Assembly: GCF_000419585.1 (NCBI RefSeq)
Contig: NZ_ATTH01000001.1
Coordinates: 3,128,766 to 3,192,765, forward strand
DNA from: Salisaeta longa DSM 21114
GTDB taxonomy: Bacteria; Bacteroidota; Rhodothermia; Rhodothermales; Salinibacteraceae
Length of the DNA stretch: 64,000 nucleotides
Direction: 5' to 3'
The notes under the pieces were generated by a model. The model did no database searches and was not told where the DNA came from. It saw only the letters and a program-made list of their open reading frames with translations. This document shows, piece by piece, positions 24,186 through 33,689 of the stretch. The translations under genes were made by a program, and so were the position numbers. Numbering within the stretch: the stretch's first letter is position 1; each line of letters starts with the position of its first letter.

Positions 24186-24998
24186 GTGTCTACGCTTCCG
24201 CGTCCGCTTTACGACACGTGGCCCGCGGCCCAACAACCGGCCGCAACGGCCCTGTGGGCATGGCATAGCGCCCTGGCGCGTCCGCAGGCGGTGGGCGGCG
24301 ACGGGGCGTTTGGGTTCGACGACCACTTCTTTGCCGACGAGGCCGAGCGGGCAGCGGCGGGGGACGCGCTGCAGCTGCTGCCGGCCGGGGTTGCGCAGCC
24401 GGCGTACGAGGCCTGCGCGGCCCACGGGCTCGATCGTGCGCTGCTGGCCCGGCAGGTGCGCGCCGCCCGTCACCTGCACGGCCGCACGCGCTTCGCCACC
24501 GCGGCCGATCTGAATGCCTTTGTGCACGACTGGGCGGTTGCCCATGGCCACTTGTTGGCCGGCCTCGCCGGGCACAAACGGTTTGCGCGCAACCCCGTGG
24601 CCGAGCTCTCGCGCGGATTTTTTCTGCTCGGGCGCTTGTTGCAACTCCCCGATGACCTCGACGACGACCGGCTCTTCATTCCCGAAGCCGAACTGGATCA
24701 GCACGGCGTGCGGGACGTCCGACTCGTCGATGGCCGCATGAACGAGGACGTGCGGCGGCTGCTCTGGAAGCAATCGGTACGTATTCGCGATGCCCTGGGC
24801 CAGGGGCAACTGGTGCTGCGCGATGTGGACTGGCGGCTGCGCTTTCACCTCAAGCGCTACTGGCTTGGGGCCCTCGCGCACCTCGATGCGCTAGAGGCGG
24901 CCGGCTTCGATGTATGGGCGTATCGCCCGCTCCTGCCCTGGTATCAGCACGTACAAATTCACGTTCAGGCCTTCTTTGGCCGGGCCCTTAGCACGTAG
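24186..24998 (+). CDS. squalene/phytoene synthase-like protein
   Basis: 270 residues from GTG 24186. The segment LSRGFFLLGRLLQLPDDLDD followed by DRLFIPEAELDQHGV is the second aspartate-rich region of the family (A-x-x-L-G-x-A-L-Q-L...D...D...R-x-Y-L-P-x-x-x-L). FATAADLNAFVHDWAVAHGH resembles the preceding helix. The first Asp-rich motif (DxxxD) is not recognisable in the N-terminal third, so the protein may not couple two prenyl diphosphates in the standard way. The neighbours are B12 genes and purM, with no clear isoprenoid context. Confidence 0.6.
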   Translation: MSTLPRPLYDTWPAAQQPAATALWAWHSALARPQAVGGDGAFGFDDHFFADEAERAAAGDALQLLPAGVAQPAYEACAAHGLDRALLARQVRAARHLHGRTRFATAADLNAFVHDWAVAHGHLLAGLAGHKRFARNPVAELSRGFFLLGRLLQLPDDLDDDRLFIPEAELDQHGVRDVRLVDGRMNEDVRRLLWKQSVRIRDALGQGQLVLRDVDWRLRFHLKRYWLGALAHLDALEAAGFDVWAYRPLLPWYQHVQIHVQAFFGRALST

Positions 24999-25023
24999 CT
25001 CTCACCCACCTTCCCCTGTTGCC

Positions 25024-26025
25024 ATGACCACCTACAAAGACGCCGGCGTTGATCTTGAAGCAGGCGACGACGCTGTTGATCGCATCAAGCCGCTGGTGCG
25101 CCAGACCTTCACGCCCGGCGTGCTCACCGATATTGGCGCGTTTGGCTCGTTCTTTGAGCTGGACCTCTCGGGGTACGAGCGGCCGGTGCTGGTGTCCTCG
25201 ATCGACGGGGTGGGGACGAAGGTGAAGGTGGCAAGCCGCGCCGGGCGCTACGACACGGTGGGGCAGGATCTGGTGAACCACTGCGTGAACGACATTGCCG
25301 TGGGCGGGGCGGTGCCGCTGTACTTCTTGGATTACTACGCGACGGGCACCTTGCAGCCGGCGGTGGCCGAAGCCGTGGTGGGTGGATTTGCGACGGCGTG
25401 TGCGGCCAACGAATGCGCCTTGGTGGGCGGCGAGATTGCAGAGATGCCCGATGTGTATCCGGCGGATGCCTACGACCTGGCCGGGTGCATTGTGGGCCTC
25501 GTGGAGAAAGACAAGATTCTGGGACCGCAGCGGGTGTCGGCGGGCGACGTGCTCATTGGGCTGCCCTCCAATGGGCTGCATACCAACGGCTACACGCTGG
25601 CGCGCACGGTGCTCTTTGGCGCGTACGATGTGGACGATGCGCCGGAGGCGCTGGGCGGAGAAACCGTGGGCGAGGCGTTGCTGCGCGTGCATCGGTCGTA
25701 CCTAGCAGCCATCCAGGCGCTGGTGGCCGAGGAGCTGGTCCACGCCTGCGCACACATCACCGGCGGCGGCCTGCCGGGCAACCTGCGCCGCGTCGTGCCC
25801 GAGGGCTGCGTAGCGGCTGTAGACTACGACGCCTGGACCCCGGGCCCGCTCTTCGATCTCATCCAAACCACCGGCGACGTGCCCACCGGCGACATGCGCC
25901 AGACGTTTAACATGGGCATCGGGCTGGTTGCCGTTGTTGCGCCGGATGCAGCCGATGCCGCGATGGAGACGTGGCGCGCAATGGGCGAGGCCCCCGTGCG
26001 CATTGGCACCGTGCGGCCGGCGTAA
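25024..26025 (+). CDS. purM: phosphoribosylformylglycinamidine cyclo-ligase
   Basis: 333 residues. TYKDAGVDLEAGDDAVDRIK at the N-terminus, then SSIDGVGTKVKVASRAGRYD and GQDLVNHCVNDIAVGGAVPL, the Gly-rich ATP-grasp-like AIRS pattern, and ALVGGEIAEMPDVY, HITGGGLPGNLRR and FNMGIGLVAVV. It closes the imidazole ring of AIR in purine synthesis. Start at ATG 25024 just after the squalene-synthase-like gene. No other pur gene is in view. Confidence 0.97.
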   Translation: MTTYKDAGVDLEAGDDAVDRIKPLVRQTFTPGVLTDIGAFGSFFELDLSGYERPVLVSSIDGVGTKVKVASRAGRYDTVGQDLVNHCVNDIAVGGAVPLYFLDYYATGTLQPAVAEAVVGGFATACAANECALVGGEIAEMPDVYPADAYDLAGCIVGLVEKDKILGPQRVSAGDVLIGLPSNGLHTNGYTLARTVLFGAYDVDDAPEALGGETVGEALLRVHRSYLAAIQALVAEELVHACAHITGGGLPGNLRRVVPEGCVAAVDYDAWTPGPLFDLIQTTGDVPTGDMRQTFNMGIGLVAVVAPDAADAAMETWRAMGEAPVRIGTVRPA

Positions 26026-26035
26026 GGAGCGCTGC

Positions 26036-26737
26036 TCATCCAATGGCGCCGCTGTACACGTACCACCCCAGCCCGATGGTAAATGCAAAGGCGCCCCACA
26101 GCCCATGCTCGACGGTAACGAGCAGGGTGGAGTGCGAGCGCGTGTAGCGGTAGCCCAGCACCCAGCCGCTCACGGCCGTCATGAGCGGGGCCGTCCAGTT
26201 TGCAAACACGATATGCGCGAGTCCGAAGGCCACGCCGCTCACGGCAATTTTGGTGGCGCGTTGCGGAAAGAGCGCATCGTAGCGGTGAAAGAGGAACGCG
26301 CGGAAGATGACCTCTTGCGGGTAGACCGACACCACGGGGTAGGTGCACACGATGATGAGCCAGAGGCGCGGATGCTCACGCGGAAAGGACAGGAGCAGAT
26401 CGGGCCGCAGGGCTGCCACGATGAGGACCGTGAGCGCGCCGCCCGCGAGAAAAAAGCGGCCGACAGTGCCCAGGTGCGACCGCGCCGCCGCCCGGTTCCA
26501 GAGGCGCGTGCGATCGAACGAGCGGTCGTAGTACAAGAGGGCGCCGCAGCCGAGCGCCAGGCCCATGAGGATCGGCGCAATGAGGCCGTCAAGGTGCATG
26601 CGCTGCGTGTACAGCAGCAGCGGAAGCCCCACGAACAGTAACGCAAACTCGGCCGCGAGGTACCACCGGAGGCCCGTTGCCGGAACCAGCGGCGCCTCGT
26701 GCAACCGATGGGCAGAAGGGGAGGAAGCCGTAGGCAT
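26036..26737 (-). CDS. CPBP-family intramembrane metalloprotease
   Basis: 233 residues with about seven membrane segments. The conserved motifs are YPQEVIFRAFLFHRY, matching E-E-x-x-x-R except that the first Glu is Gln, and AFGLAHIVFANWTAPLMTAV with F-x-x-x-H-x-x-x-x-N, then the last motif with His in LLVTVEHGLWGAF. Family members cleave membrane peptides or process prenylated or bacteriocin-like substrates. The Gln in place of the first Glu may weaken activity. Start at 26737 (MPTASSPS) is preferred over 26806. Convergent with purM. Confidence 0.8.
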   Translation of the reverse strand: MPTASSPSAHRLHEAPLVPATGLRWYLAAEFALLFVGLPLLLYTQRMHLDGLIAPILMGLALGCGALLYYDRSFDRTRLWNRAAARSHLGTVGRFFLAGGALTVLIVAALRPDLLLSFPREHPRLWLIIVCTYPVVSVYPQEVIFRAFLFHRYDALFPQRATKIAVSGVAFGLAHIVFANWTAPLMTAVSGWVLGYRYTRSHSTLLVTVEHGLWGAFAFTIGLGWYVYSGAIG

Positions 26738-26907
26738 ACGCAGCTCACCGTTGATTCGTTGGTCGGCAGTAGGACGCCGTGTGCGGTAGACACGTACCAG
26801 CGGCACATGTTACGTGTCTCCGGTACGTGTCAAATAAACGGCAAACCGTTTCACCGACACGCGGCCCTCGGCGCATGCGTCATGCGTTTTCGGACGGTAC
26901 GTACGTC

Positions 26908-28596
26908 TCACATCTGAAACAGCGTTTGGCGGGTGCGGTCTTGCGCCAGCTGATAGGCATCGTAGTGGCGGCGCGGGGCAATGCGGTCGATGCCCTGGGC
27001 TGCAAAATGCTCGACGACGGCGACGGCGCGGCCGCCCTCATGCTGCAGGGCCCACTGCGCGTGGCGCGCCAGGAGGGCGAGCTCTAGAGCCTGTCCAATG
27101 GTGCGCGCAAACCGACGGGCGCCGGCCTGCGGGGCCTGCTCGTCTTCTTTCGTGGCGTCGGAGAGCCAGCTGACCGCATTCCGAAACGCAGCCCGCGCAG
27201 TATCGACGGCTTGCTTCAGCTCCGGGGTTGTCACCGCGGCGGCGCAGCGGTTCAGCTCGTCGGTGAGGGCCTGCAAGTACCCATTGCGCCGCAGCGTCTG
27301 TAGGGCCACGAGCGACATCACGTTGGTCGTGCCTTCCCAAATGGGCAGGGCATGCACGTCGCGCATCAGGGCCGGGATGCCGGTGTCTTCGGCAAATCCG
27401 GCGCCGCCAAAGGCCTCCATGACCTCGCTGGTTACCTCCACCGCTTGCTTCGCAGTCGTCAGCTTCACGATGGGCGTGAGCGCCCGCAGCAGGTGTTGCT
27501 CGGTGGAAGACAGCGAGCCGGCCTCGCGTTTTCCCAGGAGCTCCACAAGGCGAAACGTGAGGTGAAACGCGCCCTCGTAGGTGGCCTGCAAGCCGGCCAT
27601 GGTGTCGTAGTGGAGCGGCTTTTCAATGATGGGCGTGCCAAAGGCGGTGCGCGATCGGCTGAAGTCGCGCGCCAGGGCAATGCCGCGCCGCATGTACGCC
27701 ACCGCAATTTCGGCATTCCAGGTGCGCGCAATTTCCACCATTTCGGTCAGGTAGCGCCCGCCCTCGTCGGGCGGCCCAATGGGGCTGCAGGCGGCGCCAT
27801 CCAGCTGAATCTCGGACACCGGCAGCTTGCGAGCGCCCATGCTTTCCTTGAGGCGGTTCACGCGGATGCCGTCGTTTACGCTGCGCGCTTCGGTGCGAAT
27901 GGGCAGGTAGAACAGCCCCAGGCCGTCGTACGCATCGGGGGCGGGCTTGGCCAGCACGAGGGCCATGTTGGCCATGCTGGAGGAGGTGAACCATTTGCGG
28001 CCGTAGAGGCGCCACTGCCCGTCCTCGTAGCGCGCCTCGGTTTGGATGCGGCTCAGGTCCGACCCGCCGGTTTGCTCGGTGCGCCATTGCCCGGCGGTCC
28101 AGAAGGCCTCCGGCGAGCGGCTCGTGAGGTGCGGCAAGGCGGTGGCCTTCAGTTCGTCGCTGCCAAAGCGGCTGATGGTGCGGGCGGCGCCGTCGGTGGT
28201 GGCCATCAAGAAGGCCGCCATGTCGGTGGCCGGAATGAACAGATGCGCAAGTGCAAACTGATGGATGCGGCTGTAGGCGCCGTGCGCCTGCTCGTACGGG
28301 GCGGCAATTACGCCGTATTCGGGCGCGAGCACCAGCGCCCGCTTCCACACATCCGTCAGCTCGATGTGGTCGATACGGTTTCCGGCCGCATCCCACTGCG
28401 TCAGCCGCGGCTCATTGAGACGGTCGGCCAGCTGCAGGTCGTACAGCTCGTTGGCCGCAATAGCACCGAGCGACTCCAGGTCGGGCGCAATGGCTGCATG
28501 CACATCCGCGGGAAGGACGCGCTGCAGGTAGCTTTTAAGAACGCGATCGTCATGGTACTGATTGGAAAGATCGGCAATCTTGGCGTCGTGTGACAT
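26908..28596 (-). CDS. acyl-CoA dehydrogenase, AidB-like
   Basis: 562 residues, longer than the usual 380-400, because of N- and C-terminal extensions as in AidB/isovaleryl-type enzymes. Family motifs: WRTEQTGGSDLSRIQTEARY (FAD-binding), WRLYGRKWFTSSSMANMALV, EIARTWNAEIAVAYMRRGIA and PIWEGTTNVMSLVALQTLRR. It should bind FAD and oxidise an acyl-CoA, or, in the AidB subgroup, help resist alkylation damage. A nearby CPBP gene is on the same strand, 170 bases downstream. Confidence 0.9.
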   Translation of the reverse strand: MSHDAKIADLSNQYHDDRVLKSYLQRVLPADVHAAIAPDLESLGAIAANELYDLQLADRLNEPRLTQWDAAGNRIDHIELTDVWKRALVLAPEYGVIAAPYEQAHGAYSRIHQFALAHLFIPATDMAAFLMATTDGAARTISRFGSDELKATALPHLTSRSPEAFWTAGQWRTEQTGGSDLSRIQTEARYEDGQWRLYGRKWFTSSSMANMALVLAKPAPDAYDGLGLFYLPIRTEARSVNDGIRVNRLKESMGARKLPVSEIQLDGAACSPIGPPDEGGRYLTEMVEIARTWNAEIAVAYMRRGIALARDFSRSRTAFGTPIIEKPLHYDTMAGLQATYEGAFHLTFRLVELLGKREAGSLSSTEQHLLRALTPIVKLTTAKQAVEVTSEVMEAFGGAGFAEDTGIPALMRDVHALPIWEGTTNVMSLVALQTLRRNGYLQALTDELNRCAAAVTTPELKQAVDTARAAFRNAVSWLSDATKEDEQAPQAGARRFARTIGQALELALLARHAQWALQHEGGRAVAVVEHFAAQGIDRIAPRRHYDAYQLAQDRTRQTLFQM

Positions 28597-28859
28597 ACGG
28601 AAGCGTGCTGAATAAAATGGTGTCGGGCACGGTGTACACGCAAGAAAAACGCCGCAGAGCAGCCCGCGAGTGCGTCAGAGTCCCTGCCTCCTTGTCCGTG
28701 GGGACCGGGGACGGGTGTGGGGATTTTCCTTGCATGGGGCCATCCGGTTGATTTTTAACACAAACAACAGCAGCGCACCGCACGGCCCGCCTGATTATGT
28801 GCCGCGTGGTGCCTACCTTATCCGTTCCGCACTTTTCTCCACAAAGCGCTGCGCCCATC

Positions 28860-29939
28860 ATGGCTACATATGCCGTTATCATGGCCGGAGGCATTGGCAG
28901 CCGGTTCTGGCCCGCCAGCCGCAAAGCCCGTCCCAAGCAATTTCTGAACGTCTTTGGCGACGCAACGCTCATTCAAAACACCGTTGCCCGCTTGCAAGGG
29001 CTGGTGCCGCCCGAGCGGTGCCTGATTGTGACGCACGAGCGCTACGTGCAGCAAACGAAAGAGCAGCTGCCGGCTGTGCCCGAGGAGAACATTCTGGCCG
29101 AGCCCATTAGCCGCAATACTGCCCCGTGCATTGCATACGCCGGGGCGAAGCTGCAGGCCCGCGATAAAGACGCGACCATGATTGTGCTGCCGGCGGATCA
29201 CATGATCCAGAACGTACAGCGCTTTCACGAGACGCTGCACGTGGCCATTGAGGCCGCCCAGGCGCCGGAAACGCTCGTCACCATCGGTATTCAGCCTACG
29301 CACCCGGCCACGGGATACGGCTACATTCAGTACGATGGCCCCAGCATCGACGAGGCCGCCTTAGACGCCTACCCGGTGCGCACCTTTGCCGAAAAGCCGG
29401 ACGTGGCCACCGCCGAGCGCTTTATCGACTCGGGCGACTTCCTGTGGAACAGCGGCATGTTCATCTGGCGGGCCGACACGATCATGGAGCAGCTCCACAC
29501 GCATCTGCCCAAGGCCTACGAGGCGTTTCAGCCGGTGCGCGAAGCCGCCGACACGCCCGAGGAGCAGGAGGTGCTGCACACGGCCTTTCAGGAGAGTCCG
29601 CGCATCTCCATCGACTACGGCGTCATGGAGCGGGCCGATACGGTGCGCGTGGTGCCGGGCGACTTTGGGTGGAGCGACGTGGGCGACTGGCGCGCGGTGT
29701 ACGAGCTCCGCGACAAAGACGAGCACGGCAACGCCCTGGAGGGCCAGGTGATTGTGCACGATAGCAGCCGCAACTACGTGCAGAGCGACGACGACCGCCT
29801 CGTGGTGCTTGTAGGCATGCACGATACCGTGGTGGTCGAAACGGATGATGCCCTGTTGGTGTGCAAACGCGAAAGCACGCAGCAGGTGAAAAATGTGGTG
29901 GAGTACCTGCACGCGCATCAGCTGGACGAGTACACGTAA
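28860..29939 (+). CDS. manC: mannose-1-phosphate guanylyltransferase
   Basis: 359 residues from ATG 28860. AVIMAGGIGSRFWPASRKAR is the nucleotidyltransferase GGxGxRxWPxSR motif; ISRNTAPCIAY, VLPADHMI, TGYGYIQY, FAEKPD and GDFGWSDVGDW follow in normal order. It makes GDP-mannose from mannose-1-phosphate and GTP for envelope polysaccharides. It lacks the second isomerase domain, so it is the short form. The next gene, holB, starts 34 bases downstream. Confidence 0.93.
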   Translation: MATYAVIMAGGIGSRFWPASRKARPKQFLNVFGDATLIQNTVARLQGLVPPERCLIVTHERYVQQTKEQLPAVPEENILAEPISRNTAPCIAYAGAKLQARDKDATMIVLPADHMIQNVQRFHETLHVAIEAAQAPETLVTIGIQPTHPATGYGYIQYDGPSIDEAALDAYPVRTFAEKPDVATAERFIDSGDFLWNSGMFIWRADTIMEQLHTHLPKAYEAFQPVREAADTPEEQEVLHTAFQESPRISIDYGVMERADTVRVVPGDFGWSDVGDWRAVYELRDKDEHGNALEGQVIVHDSSRNYVQSDDDRLVVLVGMHDTVVVETDDALLVCKRESTQQVKNVVEYLHAHQLDEYT

Positions 29940-29973
29940 ACGGTACACGTAAACGAGTACGCCGGAGCGCATT

Positions 29974-31161
29974 ATGGCCTGGACAGCACTCATTGAGCAG
30001 GAGCGGGTGGAGCGTACGCTGCGCCGCACGCTGGCGCAGGAGCGGGTGGCCCACGCGTACCTGTTCCATGGCCCGGCGGGCGTGGGGAAGCGCGCGGCGG
30101 CGCTGGAGATGGCGCGGGCGCTGGAGTGCACCGAGCAGCGCGCCGAAGCCTGCGAGTCGTGCGCGGCCTGCCGCAAAACGCGCCGCATGGTGCACCCGGA
30201 TGTGCACGTGCTCATGCCTCATCCGTGGAGCCAAGAGGGCAAACGGGATGAGGACGACATGGCGCAGCGCATTAAGCGCCTGGGCGACAATCCGTATGCG
30301 CCGGTGGGGTACGCGCAACGCCCGTCGCTCGATGATCCCACGGCCACGTCCAACAAGCAGGTGCTGTACCGCATCGATCAGGTGCACAACGACTTGCTGC
30401 GGCCCATGAGCCTGCATGCCGGCGAGGGGCGCTACAAGGTGGGCATTGTGCCGGATGTGCATCGGATGCGAGAGGAAGGGGCCAACGCGTTTTTGAAGCT
30501 GCTGGAGGAGCCGCCGCCGCGTACCGTCTTTTTGCTCACCACGCACCGTCCGCAAGATCTCCTGCCGACCATTACCTCGCGCTGCCAGAAGCTCCGGTTC
30601 GACATGCTCTCGGAGGCCGCGATTCAGCGCGGGCTGCGGCGGTACACCGACGTGGCCGATGAGCGCGGGGCAATGCTGGCGCGCATGGCCGACGGCTCGC
30701 TTGAGCGGGCGCTGGCGCTGCACGAAAACGAGGCGCTCTTAGAGCACCGCATGTTGGTGCTGGAGTATCTGCGGAGCGCCTACACGCAGTCCACCCAAAC
30801 CCTCAACAGCCAGATTCAGCGCCTGCGCAATAGCGGGCGGGAATCGCTCAAAAACGCCCTGCAGCTCATGCTGCGCTGGGTGCGCGACCTCATCTTGTAC
30901 CGCGCACTGGGCACCGAAGCACCGCTTGTAAACGTCGATCAGCGCGAAGCGATTGCGCGGTTTTGCGACAACCTGCCCGATGCAAACCTGGAGGCGATGG
31001 TGATCCTCATTGAGGAGGCGCTGGCCCTTACCACGCGCAACGTGCGCATCGAACTGGTGCTCACGACGCTCGCGCAGGCCCTGGCGCGGGTCATGCGCGG
31101 GCTGCCGGCCGACGGGCTGTACGTATCACTCCCGGCGGCCGCGGCCCAACGAAAGGCGTAG
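29974..31161 (+). CDS. holB: DNA polymerase III subunit delta prime
   Basis: 395 residues. MAWTALIEQERVERTLRRTL, HAYLFHGPAGVGKRAAALEM with a Walker A in which the last residue is Arg (delta prime is not an active ATPase), four zinc cysteines spread over ALECTEQRAEACESCAACRK, a FLKLLEEPPPRTVFLLTTHR motif and a SRCQ sensor region (TITSRCQKLRF). It is part of the clamp-loader that opens the beta clamp. Follows manC closely, but the link is probably chance; convergent with the aldehyde dehydrogenase gene. Confidence 0.9.
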   Translation: MAWTALIEQERVERTLRRTLAQERVAHAYLFHGPAGVGKRAAALEMARALECTEQRAEACESCAACRKTRRMVHPDVHVLMPHPWSQEGKRDEDDMAQRIKRLGDNPYAPVGYAQRPSLDDPTATSNKQVLYRIDQVHNDLLRPMSLHAGEGRYKVGIVPDVHRMREEGANAFLKLLEEPPPRTVFLLTTHRPQDLLPTITSRCQKLRFDMLSEAAIQRGLRRYTDVADERGAMLARMADGSLERALALHENEALLEHRMLVLEYLRSAYTQSTQTLNSQIQRLRNSGRESLKNALQLMLRWVRDLILYRALGTEAPLVNVDQREAIARFCDNLPDANLEAMVILIEEALALTTRNVRIELVLTTLAQALARVMRGLPADGLYVSLPAAAAQRKA

Positions 31162-31169
31162 GCAGCGCC

Positions 31170-32624
31170 CTACGACCACTGCACGACCCAGTCGGTGAGC
31201 CGCTTCATCCATCCGCGATAGGGCGGATACAGCGTCTGCATGACCTTCGACCCGGCCGTGCGCCGCACCACCGAGCGGGCGTTCGAGAACTCCCGAAAGG
31301 CATACACGCCGTGCCCCCGCCCGATGCCGCTGTGCCCCGCGCCGCCAAACGGCAGGTGGGGGTTCATGTAGTGAATCAGGACGTCGTTCACGCAGCTACC
31401 GCCGGCCACGGTGCGGTTGAGAAGGGCCTCGGTGGTTCGCTCGTGCTCCGAAAAGATGTACAGCGCCAACGGATTCGGCCGGTCGTTGATGGCGGCAATG
31501 GCGTCGTCGAGCGCCTGAAACGGAAGCACCGGCAGCAGCGGCCCAAAGATTTCCTCCGCCATGATGCGGCTGTCGGGTGGCACGTCGGTAAGCAGCGTAG
31601 GCGCCACGTAGCGCGTATCTGCCGCGCAGGTGCCGCCGGCCGCCACGGTTGCGCCGTCTTGTATCGCCTCGTCGAGGAGCCCAGACACATGCCGAAAGTG
31701 CTTGTCGCTGACCAGGCGGGCGTAATCGGGCGAGTCCTGCGGGGCGTCGCCGTAGAAGTCGGTGATGCACTGGCGCATGCGGTCGACCAGCGCGTCGTGC
31801 ACCGAGGCATGCACGTACACGTAATCGGGGGCGATGCACGTTTGGCCGGTGTTGGTATACTTGCCCCACACAATTTTGCGCGCCGCGTCGTCGAGGTCGG
31901 CGCTGGCATCCACCACCACCGGCGACTTGCCGCCCAGCTCTAGCGTAACGGACGCGAGGTGCTCGGCAGCCGCACGCATCACGATCTTCCCCACCGACGG
32001 GCTGCCCGTGAAGTAGATGTGGTCGAACGGCTGATCGAGCAGGGCCTGCGCCACGGTTTTGTCGCCCCGAAACAGCGCGACGTCCGCGGGCGCATACAGC
32101 GACGCGATGAGGTCTTGCATCACCGCGCTGCTGTGCGGAGTGAACTCGGACGGCTTGAGCGTGACGGCGCAGCCGGCCGCGAGCGCCGCGATGAGGGGGC
32201 CCAGCGTAAGGTTGAAGGGATAGTTCCAGGGCGAGAGAATGAGCGCCACGCCCTTCGGCTGGTACCGAATTTCCGATTGGGTGCCCAGCAGCAACGGCGG
32301 GGTGGCCACGCGCTCCAGGGCCATCCATTCGTCGAGGTGCTGCAGTGCAAAGTCGGCCTCGTCGATGACGCTCTTGGCCTCGGTGAGGTCCACCTCGGGG
32401 GCTGCTTTGCGGAAGTCGGCGTATAGGGCATCGCGCAGGTCTTGGCGGCGGGCCTGCACCGCATCGCGCAGGCGGCGGATTTTGTCGCGTCGTTCAGCGG
32501 CCGTCGAGCGGCGGAGGCGGGCCGTGTGGGCCCGTTGTGCAGCAAACGTGTCGGCGATGCGCGCGCGCATCGTGTCGTTTGGCGCGGTTGGCGACGGCGG
32601 AGCAGAAGCGAGGGGAGCAGTCAT
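31170..32624 (-). CDS. aldehyde dehydrogenase (class 3-like)
   Basis: 484 residues. LILSPWNYPFNLTLGPLIAA, TLKPSEFTPHSSAVMQDLIA, YFTGSPSVGKIVMRAAAEHL, VTLELGGKSPVVV, the catalytic Cys in NTGQTCIAPDY and SCVNDVLIHYMNPHLPFGGA. These fit the short-chain ALDH3-type (fatty or aromatic aldehyde, NAD(P)-dependent). It ends 8 bases after the convergent holB stop. The N-terminal 30 residues are Ala/Pro/Ser-rich and probably a flexible lead-in. Confidence 0.93.
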   Translation of the reverse strand: MTAPLASAPPSPTAPNDTMRARIADTFAAQRAHTARLRRSTAAERRDKIRRLRDAVQARRQDLRDALYADFRKAAPEVDLTEAKSVIDEADFALQHLDEWMALERVATPPLLLGTQSEIRYQPKGVALILSPWNYPFNLTLGPLIAALAAGCAVTLKPSEFTPHSSAVMQDLIASLYAPADVALFRGDKTVAQALLDQPFDHIYFTGSPSVGKIVMRAAAEHLASVTLELGGKSPVVVDASADLDDAARKIVWGKYTNTGQTCIAPDYVYVHASVHDALVDRMRQCITDFYGDAPQDSPDYARLVSDKHFRHVSGLLDEAIQDGATVAAGGTCAADTRYVAPTLLTDVPPDSRIMAEEIFGPLLPVLPFQALDDAIAAINDRPNPLALYIFSEHERTTEALLNRTVAGGSCVNDVLIHYMNPHLPFGGAGHSGIGRGHGVYAFREFSNARSVVRRTAGSKVMQTLYPPYRGWMKRLTDWVVQWS

Positions 32625-32708
32625 AAAAGCACCGAAAGGTTTACACCGTTAACTCCACCAATGAACCGGGGCCACCGTGTGAAGATCCAATGGGGCCCGG
32701 TGTCGGTG

Positions 32709-33113
32709 TTACGCCGCATCATCGCGCGAGCCGCGGCGGAGGGCAAGTCCGCGCCGAATGACGAACGCGATCAGGGCCAATCCGAAAAAGACGAGCAGCA
32801 TCCAGGCGATGCTCTGCAGCGTTTCGATGATGGTGCGGTACGCCTCCAGGGTCCAGCGCTCGGTGGTAAGCCGCAGCGGCGCATCCTTGGGGCCCAGGCC
32901 CGTGATGTAGCGCTCCAGATCGTAGAGCCGTACGCCCCCCGAGATGCCCACCACGTACAGCGCAAACAGGATGTAGCGCTGCCACGCGCCGCCCAATTCC
33001 GGGTCGATAACAGCCTCCAGAATGGCTTGAATGGGTTGCCGGAAGAGCAGATGCACGAGGGCCGCGGTGCCACAGGCGAGCGTGAAGGTGACAAGCAGCA
33101 GCGAGAAGAACAT
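32709..33113 (-). CDS. small integral membrane protein of unknown function
   Basis: 134 residues with three hydrophobic segments: residues 1-24 (MFFSLLLVTFTLACGTAALV), about 47-65 (YILFALYVVGISGG) and about 98-120 (SIAWMLLVFFGLALIAFVIR). A charged RLYDLERYITGLG segment lies between. I do not recognise the family. It lies on the minus strand, divergent from hpf with 150 bases between. Confidence 0.7.
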   Translation of the reverse strand: MFFSLLLVTFTLACGTAALVHLLFRQPIQAILEAVIDPELGGAWQRYILFALYVVGISGGVRLYDLERYITGLGPKDAPLRLTTERWTLEAYRTIIETLQSIAWMLLVFFGLALIAFVIRRGLALRRGSRDDAA

Positions 33114-33264
33114 GGCACACGGAGGGTAGACGGCAAAAGGAACGTGGGGCTACGATCCGGTGCAATACCGCGCGCGCACCGAAACATATCCCGGAGTACA
33201 CAATGAGATAACATGCCGCATCCATACGGCGCTCACATGCTACCACGACTACCCGCGACTGTTT

Positions 33265-33579
33265 ATGAAAGTGCAGATCACCGCTCGTCACGTCGACCTC
33301 ACCGACAGTTTGCGCACCCACGTTGAGCAGCGCACCCAGAAGCTAGAGCGCTATTACGACGGCATTGTCGATGCGCATGTCATTCTCGGGAAAGACAACT
33401 CACCCGCCGAGGAAAAGACCGCCGAGATTAACATCGACGTGTACCAGAAGCGGTTGTCTGCAGCCGACAAGGCGTCGACGCATGAGGCGGCGGTAAAGCT
33501 TTGCGTCGATCACCTGCGGCGGCAGCTTGAGCGCTACAAGGCGCAGCTCCGGAGTACGAACAAAGACGCGCATCGGTAG
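33265..33579 (+). CDS. hpf: ribosome hibernation-promoting factor, short form
   Basis: 104 residues. MKVQITARHVDLTDSLRTHV, EQRTQKLERYYDGIVDAHVI, then AEINIDVYQKRLSAADKAS and AVKLCVDHLRRQLERYKAQL are the beta-alpha-beta-beta-beta-alpha fold of HPF/RaiA. It lacks the C-terminal dimerising domain, so it is the short type that stabilises inactive 70S ribosomes. Start at ATG 33265; the frame is open further upstream but homology begins here. Confidence 0.9.
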   Translation: MKVQITARHVDLTDSLRTHVEQRTQKLERYYDGIVDAHVILGKDNSPAEEKTAEINIDVYQKRLSAADKASTHEAAVKLCVDHLRRQLERYKAQLRSTNKDAHR

Positions 33580-33689
33580 GCGCGCGGGTCAGTTAGGATC
33601 TTGTCTATGGCAGAAAATGCCCTGTTGTGGAGATTGTATTTCTAGATTGAGCGGTCACCTACCACTGTACGGTACGTTCAAGCTCGTTT

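Noticed and set aside
27352..28593. Long plus-strand frame opposite the acyl-CoA dehydrogenase
   Set aside because: Shadow of the real gene; no recognisable motif on the plus strand.
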